A DNA stretch of 64,000 bases, taken from contig NW_005434583.1 in assembly GCF_000315625.1 (NCBI RefSeq), positions 32,032-96,031 on the forward strand, written 5' to 3'. Positions 41,381 to 57,243 of the stretch are shown piece by piece. The notes under the pieces were generated by a model. That model ran no database searches, had not been told where the DNA came from, and worked only from the letters and a program-made list of their open reading frames with translations. Position 1 is the stretch's first letter, and every line of letters begins with the position of its first letter. Both the position numbers and the translations under genes were made by a program. This DNA comes from Guillardia theta CCMP2712 (lineage: Eukaryota; Cryptophyceae; Pyrenomonadales; Geminigeraceae).

Positions 41381-42916
41381 ACATCCATAATTAGACCAAC
41401 TTGGCAATTCACAAAGTGAACCAACTTTTCTTGCTGTTGGATGGCGATGTGCCTGAACGATGGAAGCAGAGGCTGTCAGGGAAAGCGCATTCAAATGAAC
41501 AACTCTCACCCTTCTTGGCAATGCTTTTTCTCTCAATAGTCTTGGTCGCCTTTGAAATAGGATAAATCATCATCCCCCCGTCTCAGCTCGAAAGCTCAGG
41601 CACCTTCTTGGGACCTTCCTCGTGATTGGCGTCTCCTCGCAACGTCGTCACATAGGAGGGTGCTCCCCCCTGCCACCCATCATCACGTCCCCTGCACTCC
41701 ATGATGCTGCAATCGAACTTGACGAGAATCTACTCCCTCGCCCTCCGACCTCGCCGCCTGCCGTGAGAGTTTGACTTGCGAAAATCGCATCCCACATCCG
41801 CGCAGTTTACCTGATCATCGCCAGCTTCCTTGGACCGGGCTGACGAGAATGTAAGTCACCGACCCACAAACAGTCCCTTCCGATCAACCTGCTGCTGTCA
41901 AGCTGTCTGAACCCAACTGCCAGCACTTCAGCTCAGGTCGCGAAAGAGCAAACAGCGTACAGTGAACATGTCTGACGAAGCATCACCCATCCTGGTTGTG
42001 CGGAATGTTTCTGAGGAGACCATCCCCTCGAAAGGCTGTGAATCCTGGACTGATAGACACGTTATCTTTCCTCTGGACCAGCTTGTGGTCCCATCGCCCT
42101 CACCATCATCGTTGTCCCCGTCGCTGTCCATCGCAGCACCGCCTGCTCCTTGTTTACCATCGAGTCCATTCATTACGTCACTCGTCATCAAACTATCTTT
42201 CACTCGTCATCAAACTATCTTTCACCTCTTTCTGGGACTGCAACCTGACTGCTGACATACCTTAATCCCCCATCTCATCACAACTTATCGTTTCTTGTCT
42301 CCTCTCGTCTCGCCGCTTCTGCTCTCCTCTGCTCTCCTCTGCTCTCCTCTGCTCTGCTCTCCTCTCCTCTCCTCTCCTCTGCTCGTATATCTGCCATGAT
42401 CTCCTCTCCTCTCATCATGTATCATCTCATCTCCTCTGCTCTGTCATGTCCTGCTCTGATCTCCGTCCGGTCCCCTTCCCTCCCATTATTCTTCTCATCC
42501 TGCGGTAGTCTTTCCCGGCCCGCCTCAATGAAGCCAAATCCCGGCGGCCAGCAGCGGCAGGGGCCCGGGTCAGCGCGGCGGCGAAGCCCGGCCCGCGGGC
42601 CGGGGCCGCTCAGGCCACTCAGCCTGGCAGCCTCGGACTCGCGGGGCCGGGCTCCCGACCGAGTCAGTCCGGGCTCCGAGCCTGGGCTCGGACGACGGTC
42701 CCAGTGGCTCCGTCTCCGACTGGCCCCGGGCCGCAGTGCCAGACTCAGAGCCGCCGCAAGGCCCGGGGACTCCGAGACCAATAGAGTATCCGAGTGACTG
42801 ACTCCGGGCCAATCTTTTTTTATCTTTTTTTATCAGGCTTTTTTTTTTGGGACAAAAAAAAAAGGTCAAAAACTGGCTGGGCGAACATCAAGTCTCATGA
42901 GGCAGGGGGTTGCAGG
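41381..42916. other. Spacer or unresolved 5' exons, with GC-rich island
   Basis: From 41928 to 42250 both strands are open: + starts MSDEASPILVVRNVSEETIP and - has MDSDGDNDDGEGDG. I cannot decide which, if either, is real. A 22-bp unit (CACTCGTCATCAAACTATCTTT) is directly repeated at 42178-42221. From 42300 to 42440 it is CTCCT/CTGCT-rich. From 42530 to 42830 there is a GC-rich island (GGGCCCGG, GGGCCGCAGTGCC). T- and A-runs at 42810-42870 precede the K+ channel start. Confidence 0.4.
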
Positions 42917-45900
42917 ATGACGACAGAGTTCAGCAGGTCGGCGATGCAGCCGCTGAACCGGGGGAAGACGAGCCCTCACAAGGAGGTAGCAGAGGAGCTC
43001 TCAGGGCAGCCCTGGCTCACCTGCCTTGCAGGTGCACTGCCTTGTGTCGGCAGCCCGGTGGGTCGACAAATACGTCTCCAAAGTGACCGGGGGCAACAAC
43101 AGGTTGAGGAACCGACTGGCAGAGAATCTGAGCGGTGTAGCACATCCCCTCGAGCGACCTCAGGCGGTCCCCTGACTTGCCGCATGCAGGGACGTGGGGA
43201 GTCTGGCTGGACATCGCGAATGCGATTGCTAGCTTCACTTGTGTGGTTCTTTATATCCTCCAGACATACCTGGATACCTCAACGAGTGAAAGCGCGATAA
43301 ACATGGTGAATCAGATAGATTCGTACCAGACTATGATCAACTTCGTGTTCCTCGTCGATTTCTGCATCAACCTGTGAGCTGCGCAGCTGATCAAGATGTC
43401 AAGGGGCTAACTCCATGTGAAGGTATGCTGCGGAAGACAGGAAGCGCCATCTTGAACATCCCCTGGTCATGATAGACATCATCACCATTTTCCCAGAATT
43501 CATCACCTTCTTGGTTGCCCTGGTTTGTCACACATATACTTGATGGGGCCGTTGAGAGTTCTTCTGCCAGCAACCGCAATTCACAAGGAAGTATTTGCGT
43601 GATCAGTACGGGGCTTACGTTCAGGTTGTTTCATGTGGACCTTGCACAATCTCCTTCGGTAACTGTACAACCAGCCAAGTTTCTTGCGTATAGCTCGACT
43701 TCTGAGATTGATGCGCATTCTATCACTGTTCAGGTCCATTCTGCCGCGCTTTCCATTCCTTTTGATTTCATTCACGCAGGATGACGAGTGGGAGGTACTC
43801 CGTGAACTCGCTACAGGATGTCTCAAAGAGAATCCTGCAAGTTCTTCTCACCTTCTTCTCCATTCTCCTCTGCTTCACAGGTGCTAGTCGCTTCAAAAGC
43901 GACAGCCAATGACGCCTGCTCCTGGTAGGCGTGTACCTAGCCTTCGAGGCCCAGAGTGACGTGTGGGTTGAGCCTTTGCGGTTCCATGATTGCCTCTACT
44001 TCACCATTGTCACCATTGCCACCGTTGGCTACGGAGACTTCAGCCCAGTCACCCTTGCAGGGAAGATCATCTCTGCTGCCATGATCCTGTTTGCCCTCGT
44101 TGTGCTGGGAGATCAGGTGGGGAACGTGCTAAAGCTCGCATGCAGCCGGTGATCCGATGGGTCCGTTTGCAGATCAACGAGTTGCTGAAGCTGATCCACT
44201 CGACCTCTCCGTTCTCCCGGGCCGTGTACAAGTGCCGCAAGGCGTTCCAGCATATCGTGGTGTCGGGGGATCTGTCGCAGGAGAGCGTCCGGGAGCTGCT
44301 AGTTGAACTTTTCCACGAGGACCATGGCGTGAACAGCGTATTTCACGTTGTCTTCCTGTCGCCAGAAGAGCCGTCCTTTACCCTTCAGAAGCTCCTGGGT
44401 AGCCCCGAGTACCTTCAGAACACCTTGTACGTCCAGGGTTCTCCTTTCGATGAGCGGGATCTCAACAGGGCCTGTGTAACAAAGGCTCTTGCCGTCCTCT
44501 TCCTCTGCGACAAGGTGACTTGAGACGTCTCTGTCTTCCTCTAAGGTTGACTCTCGTTTGCTGCGCGAAGGATTCCGTGGAGCCGAAGCTTATGGATCAA
44601 CGAACGGTGGGACAGTTTCGTCTTTTGGGAAGCTCTTGGGGAGGCTGACTGGCAGCCCCGCAGATTTTCCGGGTCGTTGCAGTGAACCAGTACTTGACCA
44701 AGATGAAGACAGAAGTGCCTGTACGCCCGCCTCAGTCTCTAGTCCTCCCTTCCAGCAACGTTTTGGCTTCCTCCTCGTCGTCCTTCCTCCTCCTCCTACT
44801 TCTTTCTCGACTTCTTTCCTCCTCCTTGTTTGTCCACTTTCTTCTTGCTTCTTCCTTTTCCTATCTCCTCTACCTCCTCCTTCGGCTCCTCTTCCAGCCT
44901 TTGACGATTGCATTGCAGATCTTGTTTCAGCTGATCAAGCCGGAGTCTGCTGCTAACTACATCAACTCTTCCTTCCGCGTCCCCCTGAACCAGATCGTCT
45001 GCATAGATGAGATCAAGATGCATCTCCTTGCCAAGAACTGCATCTGTCCCGGAGTGGCCACCCTCGTCTGCAAGTAGAGGAGGAGGAGGAGGAGGAGGAG
45101 GAGGACGAGGAGGAGGACGAGGAGGAGGTGGAGGTGGAGGTGGAGGTGGAGCGGAGGGAGCGAGAGGAGAGGGAACGGGTGGGGGAGGAGGTCAGCGGAT
45201 AAGGAAGAGGGAAGGAGTCTCGGAACCTGACACAGCTGGCAGCCTGATCCGGACCTCTGACCAGAGGCGATCTCGCACCATGGACTCGTGGGAACAGGAG
45301 TATGTTGTCGGGACCAACAAGGAAGTCTACAGGACCAAGTTGTCACCCAAGTTCGCCGGCATGACTTTCGGGCAGATTGCAAACCGGTAGACATGTTTGA
45401 TGGGACTCCTCCTCCTGCTCCTCCTCCTCTTCTGCTTCCTCTTGAGTTTCGAGTTTTTCGTTTACTGCTACCGTTTCTCCTTCCCACTCTCTTGCTCTTC
45501 TACCTGCTTATCCCCTCCTATCACCATGCTCCTGCAAACCCCCCAGTCTTCCTCTTTCTTCTTCTCAACATCATCATCATCCTCCTCCTCGTCCTTACCC
45601 CAATCCTCCAGGATATTCCAGGAATGCGAGTGCATCGCGTTTGCCATCGAGATCATCGACGTCTTCGGCGATCGCCGGGTGGTTCTCAACCCTTCGAGGT
45701 ACGAGATCCCTTCGGGCGTTCACTTCGTCTACGCCATCGCCAACGACCTCTCGGAGGCCGACACCATAACCTCCTTCGGTCTCGAACTCGTGCCCTCCGG
45801 CAGCCAGCCGGACCTCGCACTCTATGAGTCCCCGAAGCCCGCCGACAGCATCGGCAATCAGATCTCCTCCCTTCACCGCGAAAAGGCTGACGTCAAGTCG

Positions 45901-47105
45901 GGAGGAAGCGACGGGTCCGTCGGGAGGTGCGAGCCCATGGCGGCTCGCTTGTCGCGCATGAAGCAGGTAGAGGATGAGGGTGAGGATGAGGGTGAGGGTG
46001 AGGGTGAGGAGGAAGGGGGAAGGGGGAGAGCAAGGAGGAGGAGGAGGAGAATGGATGAGAATGGAAGAGGAGGAGTAGGAAGGAGGAGGGAGGAGGAGCT
46101 GCGAGCCTGACGTCCGTCCTCTTTGCAGGCGTTCAACATCACGGAGCAGCCGAGGACGAAGGAGGAGATGACTGTGGAGTCGGTGGAGAAGCTAGTCAAG
46201 GGTCACATCCTAGTGTGCGGGGAGATCGGCAGCGTCTACAACTTCATCGAGACGCTGAGGTACAAGCACGTGACGCTGGCACCCATTGTCATCCTCTCCA
46301 ACAAGCCTCTGTCGGAGGAGGTGAGCAGGGGAGGGAGAGGAAGCGGAAGGGGAAGAGTGAAGGAGACAGGGAGAGCAAGATGTTTGAGGACGAGATGAGG
46401 GGAGCCGAGGAGAGGACGACAGGGGGAGAGAGGAGGAGAAGGAGACGGGAGGAGGAGGAGGAGGAGGGAGGAGTTACCTATGCCTTCTCCTGATTTTCAA
46501 TCGTGCAGATCTACAAGAAGATCTGTTTCTTCCCCGAGGTCTTCTATGTGTACGGTACCCCGATGCAGCAGAAGGACCTGCTGAGGGCTGGAATCCTTTC
46601 CCTCAACACGGCTGTGATCTTCTCCTCCTCTACCGATAATTCCTCCCAGCAGAACGACGACTCGTCCCGCAGGCTCTTTGACGCCGACGCTATCCTCATC
46701 TTCCAGAGCATCCGAAAGTGCCGACCGACCGCCAAGATCACCTGCCAGCTCAAGTTCAAGGAGAACATGATGTTCTTCACAGAGTGCATGGAGAACAGCG
46801 ACGTTACCCTTAGCCCCTCCTTCGCCGCCGGCCATGTCTTCATCTCCACCATGCTCGACCGGCTGCTCGTGCAGTCCTTCTACAACCCCAGCATCATCAC
46901 CATCCTCTACGAGCTCATCGCCTCCTCCGGCTCCCTGAACGCCGAGTACGCCTCCAGCATCGTACATCCCTCCACCTTGTCCAGCGCCCCCGTCCCCCCC
47001 AACTTCGTCGGCAAGAAGTTCAAGGACTTGTTTCAGTACCTCAACTCCAAGAGGGGCATGCTGGTCATCGGGTTGTACAGGTATGCTCCACTCCTACTGC
47101 TGCTG

Positions 47106-47140
<35 letters not shown>

Positions 47141-48533
47141 CTGCTGCTGCTGCTGCTGCTGCTTCCTTGCTCCTCTCCTTGTGCCTTCCATATCCCACTC
47201 CTGCCTGCTCTTCAATCTCTTTCTCTTCTTGTGCTGCACTCCATCTTTACGTCTGAACATTCTATCTTTTGATTTATCCTCTTCCTCTTTCTCCCTTTCT
47301 CTCCTCCCTTTCTCCTCCCTAACTCTTGTACCTCCTCTCCCTTCCTCCTAATCCTCTGCACCCTTCCTCCTCCTCTCACTTCCTCTCCCTTCCTCTCCCG
47401 TCATGTCTTCACTTCCTCCTCCTACAGGGTCAACCCGGTGGACAACGAGGCCCCTCTCCCCTACGTCGTCACTGCTCCTCCTCACAACACCATCCTCAAC
47501 AAAGACGACTCCATGTTTCTCCTCTCCTCCCCCTTCGAGCCCTCTACTGCTCCCCGCGGCATGCTGAGCTTGAAAGTGATCGAGGCGGAGCTGAAGTGGA
47601 GCGAGGAGGCAAAGAAAAGCAAGGGACAGGTCGTCTGCTCCATCGTCTGTCAGGGAGAGCAGTTCTTCTCCGACCCTTGCGTCAACCAGGCCAACCCTCA
47701 CTTCAACTTCAAGTCCTCCTTCCAAATCATCGAGACTGAAGGATCGTAAGGCTTCCTCCTCACCCCCTTCTCTCTCCTTGCGCTCTATCCTTCCCCTTCG
47801 TTTCTCTCTTTCTCTCTACTTCTTCCTGTTCCTCGTTCCCCTCTTCCTCCTCACGCTCTCTCTGCTTCTTCTCTCCCGCTCCCCCTATCTCTTCCTTCTC
47901 CTCTCCCCCCTCCTTCTCCTTCTCCCTCTCTCTCCTTCTCTCACCCTCTCCCCATTTCCCTCCTCGTCCTCGTTCCACTTTTCTCGCCCCTCCTTTGCTA
48001 GCTTCTCCAACTCCCTTGCTCTTCCCCTTCCCTTCTGTCCTCCCTGCTCTCCTCCCTCCTCCCTGAAACTCTCCTCGCAGGGTCGAGCTCAGCGTCTTGG
48101 TCAAGTACAAGGAGGACAGATTCTCCGAATCTTCCGACAAGGCTCGTTCCACTCCTCGTCGTCAGGTCATCTGCAAGACTGAGATTCCCGTCCACTACCT
48201 CCTCACCTGCGCCAGCGAGCATGAGGCCAAGACTGGGGTGATCGGAGTCGACAGGTACCTGACCCTGCTGCTGCTGCTGCCGCCACCGCCGCTCCTCCTG
48301 CTCCTCCTCCCTCCTCCCTCCACCCCCCTCCCCCNNNNNNNNNNNNNNNNNNNNNNNNNNNNNNNNNNNNNNNNNNNNNNNNNNNNNNNNNNNNNNNNNN
48401 NNNNNNNNNNNNNNNNNNNNNNNNNNNNNNNNNNGTGAAGACGAGGAGAGTCTCGATGCTGTTGAGCGCAAGGATCAGAATCAATTTCGCATGGAACACG
48501 GTCGACGGAGGAAAAGTCATTGACGAGTGGTGA
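42917..48533 (+). CDS. BK/Slo-type potassium channel with C-terminal C2 domain
   Basis: ATG at 42917; more than 15 exons, many 46-60-nt introns. S1-S4 include FTCVVLYILQTYLD, HPLVMIDIITIFPEFITFLV and the voltage sensor SFLRIARLLRLMRILSLF (43683-43735). S5 reads RILQVLLTFFSILLCFTG. The pore has TIATVGYGDFSPVT with the K+ filter TVGYGD (44021-44038). RCK1 follows: FQHIVVSGDLSQESVRELLV, EDHGVNSVFHVVFLSPEEPS, then by splicing DKDSVEPKLMDQRT, IFRVVAVNQYL, GVATLVC joined to NLIRTSDQ, and WEQEYVVGTNKEVY. RCK2 begins GHILVCGEIGSVYNF and includes FYVYGTPMQQKDLLRAG. After it come LSLKVIEAELKWSEEAKKSK, VELSVLVKYKEDR and INFAWNTVDGGKVIDEW, read as a C2 domain ending at TGA 48531-48533. BK channels open with calcium and voltage. 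An intron holds the N gap, so a missing exon is possible. Confidence 0.85.
48335..48434. other. Assembly gap, 100 N
   Basis: Exactly 100 undetermined bases inside what appears to be the last intron of the BK-type channel gene. Exon phases on either side fit (…GVDR, then IRINFAW…), so a missing coding exon is not required but cannot be excluded. Confidence 0.98.
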
Positions 48534-48593
48534 GGAGAGGAGGAGAAAGTTTGAAGTTCAGATTCATCTTAAATGTCAAAGTCTTCACCGATC

Positions 48594-48789
<196 letters not shown>

Positions 48790-49487
48790 GATATCATCCT
48801 CGGTCCTTCAAGAACGTTTTCAAAACTCATTGTATTCGATTCAACCACTCTAGTTTTCCGCTGGTTCCGTGGGGGATAGCTTGTACTCCCATCATTCACA
48901 GGGTATATCGAGTCTTCATTCATATATCCACACGAAAATAATCCGCATACATCCCCGACACCATATCATCTTTGGCAAAATATCATCTTTGATACAATAT
49001 CAACCTTCATTCACCTCACTTGTTCATCTCACTTGTTCACATTCGATCATCTCCACCAATGTTTTCTTCTCTGATTGCTCGACTATGAAAACCATTCGTC
49101 CGCCAGCTCGCCAGCTGATCTGCAAGTTTTGTTCGCCAATCCTCCTTGATCCCCTACATCAACTTCAGATTCCCTTCCCTCCTCGCCTCCCCCCGCCACT
49201 TCTCCTTCCATCCTCGTCGTCCTCCCCTCTCGCTTCTCTCCACTGTCTCCTCCTCCTCAAACCCCTCCATCACCGCCCCGCTCCATCTTCGTCCTCCTTT
49301 GCAAACCTTCTTTTCCATTCTTGTCAAAATCTTTCTGAGCCGCTTCTTCTTCAGTGGCTTTGAGATTTTTGCTTCTACATCCTCCGCGTCCTTTGTAAGA
49401 GAAGTCTCAATTGTCATCATGAAAATTATCACGATATCATCATCATTTCCGTCATCATCATCACCATCATCTCCATCACCATCACTA
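48790..49487. other. Convergent 3' spacer, pyrimidine- and ATC-rich
   Basis: Lies between the 3' ends of the K+ channel (+) and PUS7 (-) genes. It contains repeated ATATCATC and CATCATCACC strings at 48960-49000 and 49430-49490. An open frame on - (49154-49432) is Lys/Glu-rich, but I do not consider it supported. Confidence 0.4.
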
Positions 49488-54339
<4,852 letters not shown>

Positions 54340-54857
54340 TTACTGGAAGCCCATGAGGCTATGCAGGAGCAAGGGAGTGCTATGCTATGCTGGGCGGGAA
54401 AGTTCGAGCATTCTCCTCGGGTTCTCCTGCTCTCCTGCTCAACATCTCCTCCTGGGCAACAGATGCGTCCACTCGTCAGTGGATCCCTACTACTAGTGTC
54501 CTGACTCATCACTCAGCAATGCTCGGCGCCGCCGGGCCCGTCCCGGCTCTCCGGGTCACGGTCCGGGATCGGACCAGCAGTACGACTGAGGGCCGGTCGT
54601 GTGAAATCTAGTGGCCTGACATGTGACAAGAGGGCCCCGAGCAGTCACTAGTAGCCTGTGTGATTACTGATGTCAACCTTGCGGTGTCATCTTATTCCGG
54701 CGACGATCCGTTACAGAATTCAATGATATAAGACAATTTTTCGGTCAAGAATGAATAGAGTCGATTGACGATTAAACCCTCGTCTTTCGGCAGCAGCAGC
54801 AGCAGCCGCTCCTGTTGATGTACTCGCCAAGCACCTGCCCCTCCAACGCGCTTTCCC
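54340..54857. other. Spacer with GC-rich island
   Basis: Between the 5' end of PUS7 and the 3' end of the LRR-WD40 gene (both -). From 54520 to 54660 it is GC-rich (GCCGGGCCCGTCCCGG, GGTCCGGGATCGGACC), with imperfect palindromes. No gene seen. Confidence 0.5.
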
Positions 54858-57243
54858 TTAAGGTTCCCACACAGCAACCGTTCCATCCCAGCTTGACGTG
54901 ACCAACTGAGGAAGGAACGGGTGCCAGGAGCACTCACGGACGAGTTCGCGATGACCGGGAAGGATGGCAACACGGTTGCCACTGGACGTCAAGTCAGCAC
55001 CTTTCAAGCACACAAGTCCCTCACCTTTCAACGTCCCAGATGAACGTGGAGCCATCTGATGAGCCGCTGTAGACGAACCTCTGCCCCGTGCCCTCCTCGG
55101 ACGAGAAGCCGCATCGAATCAGCGTCGTCTTCACCTCATGGCCTGTGAAGCAGCAGACAAGCGGGTAGCGGGAGCAGCCGCTGCTGCCACCGTACTTCCT
55201 GAGATCCCAGAGCAACATGTTGCCTTCCTTGCCGTTTGAGAGCAGCCAGTTCCCGTCTCCCTTTGAATTGATACAGGTGATCCCACTAAGGTGCCCTTGG
55301 AGGCAAGCGACTGGCACAGGCTTGTCTCTCTCAGAGCATCCGCCATTGACCCTCCTGTCCCAGATGCGAATGAAGTTGTCATCAGCTGCTGAGGCTATCA
55401 AGTTGTCAGACTGTGCATCGACGAAGCATGTTGAGTTGACATCCTCAACGTGGGCTCGAATGTGTAGCAATTTCTTCTTAGTCTCGATGTCCTGATAGAC
55501 AATGTATCCATGATTCACCGCTGCAAGTAAGTGACTTGTTACATGATTGAAGTGCACTTGAAAGATTCCTGCGTGGAAACCCAAATCCAGACACATCTCT
55601 TCATGAGAGCTGTCGGCCAGTTTGCACAGCTGGACATTGTGGGTCCACGAAGAGTATGCACAAAACCTTTCATCCCGGGAAATGTCCATGTCCAGAACAC
55701 TCCAACCGAGCGATCGGCAAACAATAGATTTCTGTAACCTCTTTCCCAGCCCATCATATACCAGTATCTTTCCGCATTGCGATGCGGTTAACAAAACACC
55801 TCCCTTACAGCCGATTTTGCAGCAATAAATTCTGTGAGTGTGCCTTTCGATCTAAAAGTAGAATCAAGTCAGCACATACAAGATCGCTGGTTTCAAAACA
55901 TCGACCCACCTCTCTCCGCGATCTCAAACATATAGTAGCCAGTTGAGCATTGATCCTTTCCGCCTTTCCCCAACAACTTGAAACTCCATGCCTCACACAA
56001 CATCCTGTTGCGTTGGTTCGCAACCAAGCAGGATAGTCTTGCAGGGTGACTTCTGGGTGCGATTGCTCCGGACTCGAGTCAGATAGCTTTAGCGATCCTA
56101 GCTCGTTGCTTCCTTCATGTTGGAACATTCTTGGCTCACGGTGAGGATTGGTGGTATCATTGATACCATCTAAATCAGCGACATATCCGAAGGAGTCAAG
56201 AACGAGGTTCTTGTTTTTCACTGCGTTACAAGTCCCTTGTGAACATGCATTCACAACCCTCCGTTCTAGCTTCCGTTTGCATGATAGCGTCTGCCCACAT
56301 TCACGGTTCCGGAGCATGTGAACGATTGAGACGTAATTTTGTGACACAGCATCGCATGACAACGAATCCTCACCAGTGTTATCGCAATCCTCTGAAGCAC
56401 CTGGTGCAGATTCGCTCCAATCGGTGCAATCAAACCTGCAATCATTGTTGCTTTCTGATTCATCATCCTCTTGAAGAAATGCATGTCTGCATCGGCCTTC
56501 AACGCAACCAACTGCACAGAAACGAATGAGGAATTTAGGAAGAGGTCTTAAATAGATACCTGCTAGTGTAGACAAGTTCATAATGATCAATTCATCAGCA
56601 GTTCCATACGCCACATCTTCGTTTCCACGAAATTGATTCGGGACTGCAAAACCTGTCTGTCTTGCAGCAACCAACATCCTTCCGTCCTTGTTCGGACACC
56701 TCGAGCAGCAAGACTTCGGCCCCTCCACCAAATAGCGATCCACCGACATCAAGTTTTGAGGCAACAACCTCAAGAAATCCGGAATTGTAGTGAATTGATT
56801 CCTTTCCAGAGAAAGCCTCTGTAGGTTCTGAAGTTCTGTAATGTCATATGGGAGGCAACCAAGTCTGTTCCCACAAAGATGCAAATTCTGAAGCCTTGCC
56901 AACCTACCAATTCCAGGGGGGAGTTCGTCCAACAAATTGTCACTGAGGTTCAGCATGACGAGGCTGTAAATATCACACAGCTCTTGAGGAATCCTGAGAA
57001 CAAATATTAGAACAGATGCGCGAACCCCATGCTATAATACCGCACTAAATAATTCTTCGACAGATCAAGGTGCACAAGAATTGGATCCCCATTCATCGGT
57101 GCGATCGATATTGACGTGATTTCCCTTCGGCTCGCATCCAGGGTCAGTCCATTGATTCTATCTTCCGAGATGACTTGTAGTTCAACGTGCTTTCTCTCAG
57201 GGAACATGACTTTCTCCTGAAAAGCAGACGAGGCAATGCCCAT
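54858..57243 (-). CDS. Leucine-rich repeat protein fused to DCAF11/LEC14B-type WD40 propeller
   Basis: Met at 57243. A first exon ends in the LRR-like LVHLDLSKNYLV. The next exon holds three to four leucine-rich repeats: LVMLNLSDNLLDELPPGIGR, LQNLHLCGNRLGCLPYDI, LQRLSLERNQFTTIPDFL. A middle part rich in Cys, Ser and acidic residues follows (about 250 residues, no known domain). The C-terminal half is a WD40 propeller matching DCAF11/LEC14B: GKILVYDGLGKRL, AHVEDVNSTCFVDAQSDNLI, SAADDNFIRIWDRR, GHLSGITCINSKGDGNWLLS with NGKEGNMLLWDLRK, SGSSDGSTFIWDVE, and HRELVRECSWHPFLPQLVTS ending VAVWEP. DCAF11 is a substrate receptor of the CUL4-DDB1 ubiquitin ligase. The LRR part may add a second binding surface; that is inference. 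The last intron (before GNRVAILPGH) is short and its borders are approximate. Confidence 0.85.

Noticed and set aside
49154-49432. Lys/Glu-rich frame on - just beyond the PUS7 stop
   Set aside because: Purine-rich composition only. The PUS7 C-terminal motif ATMALREL is complete before it, so an extension is not needed.
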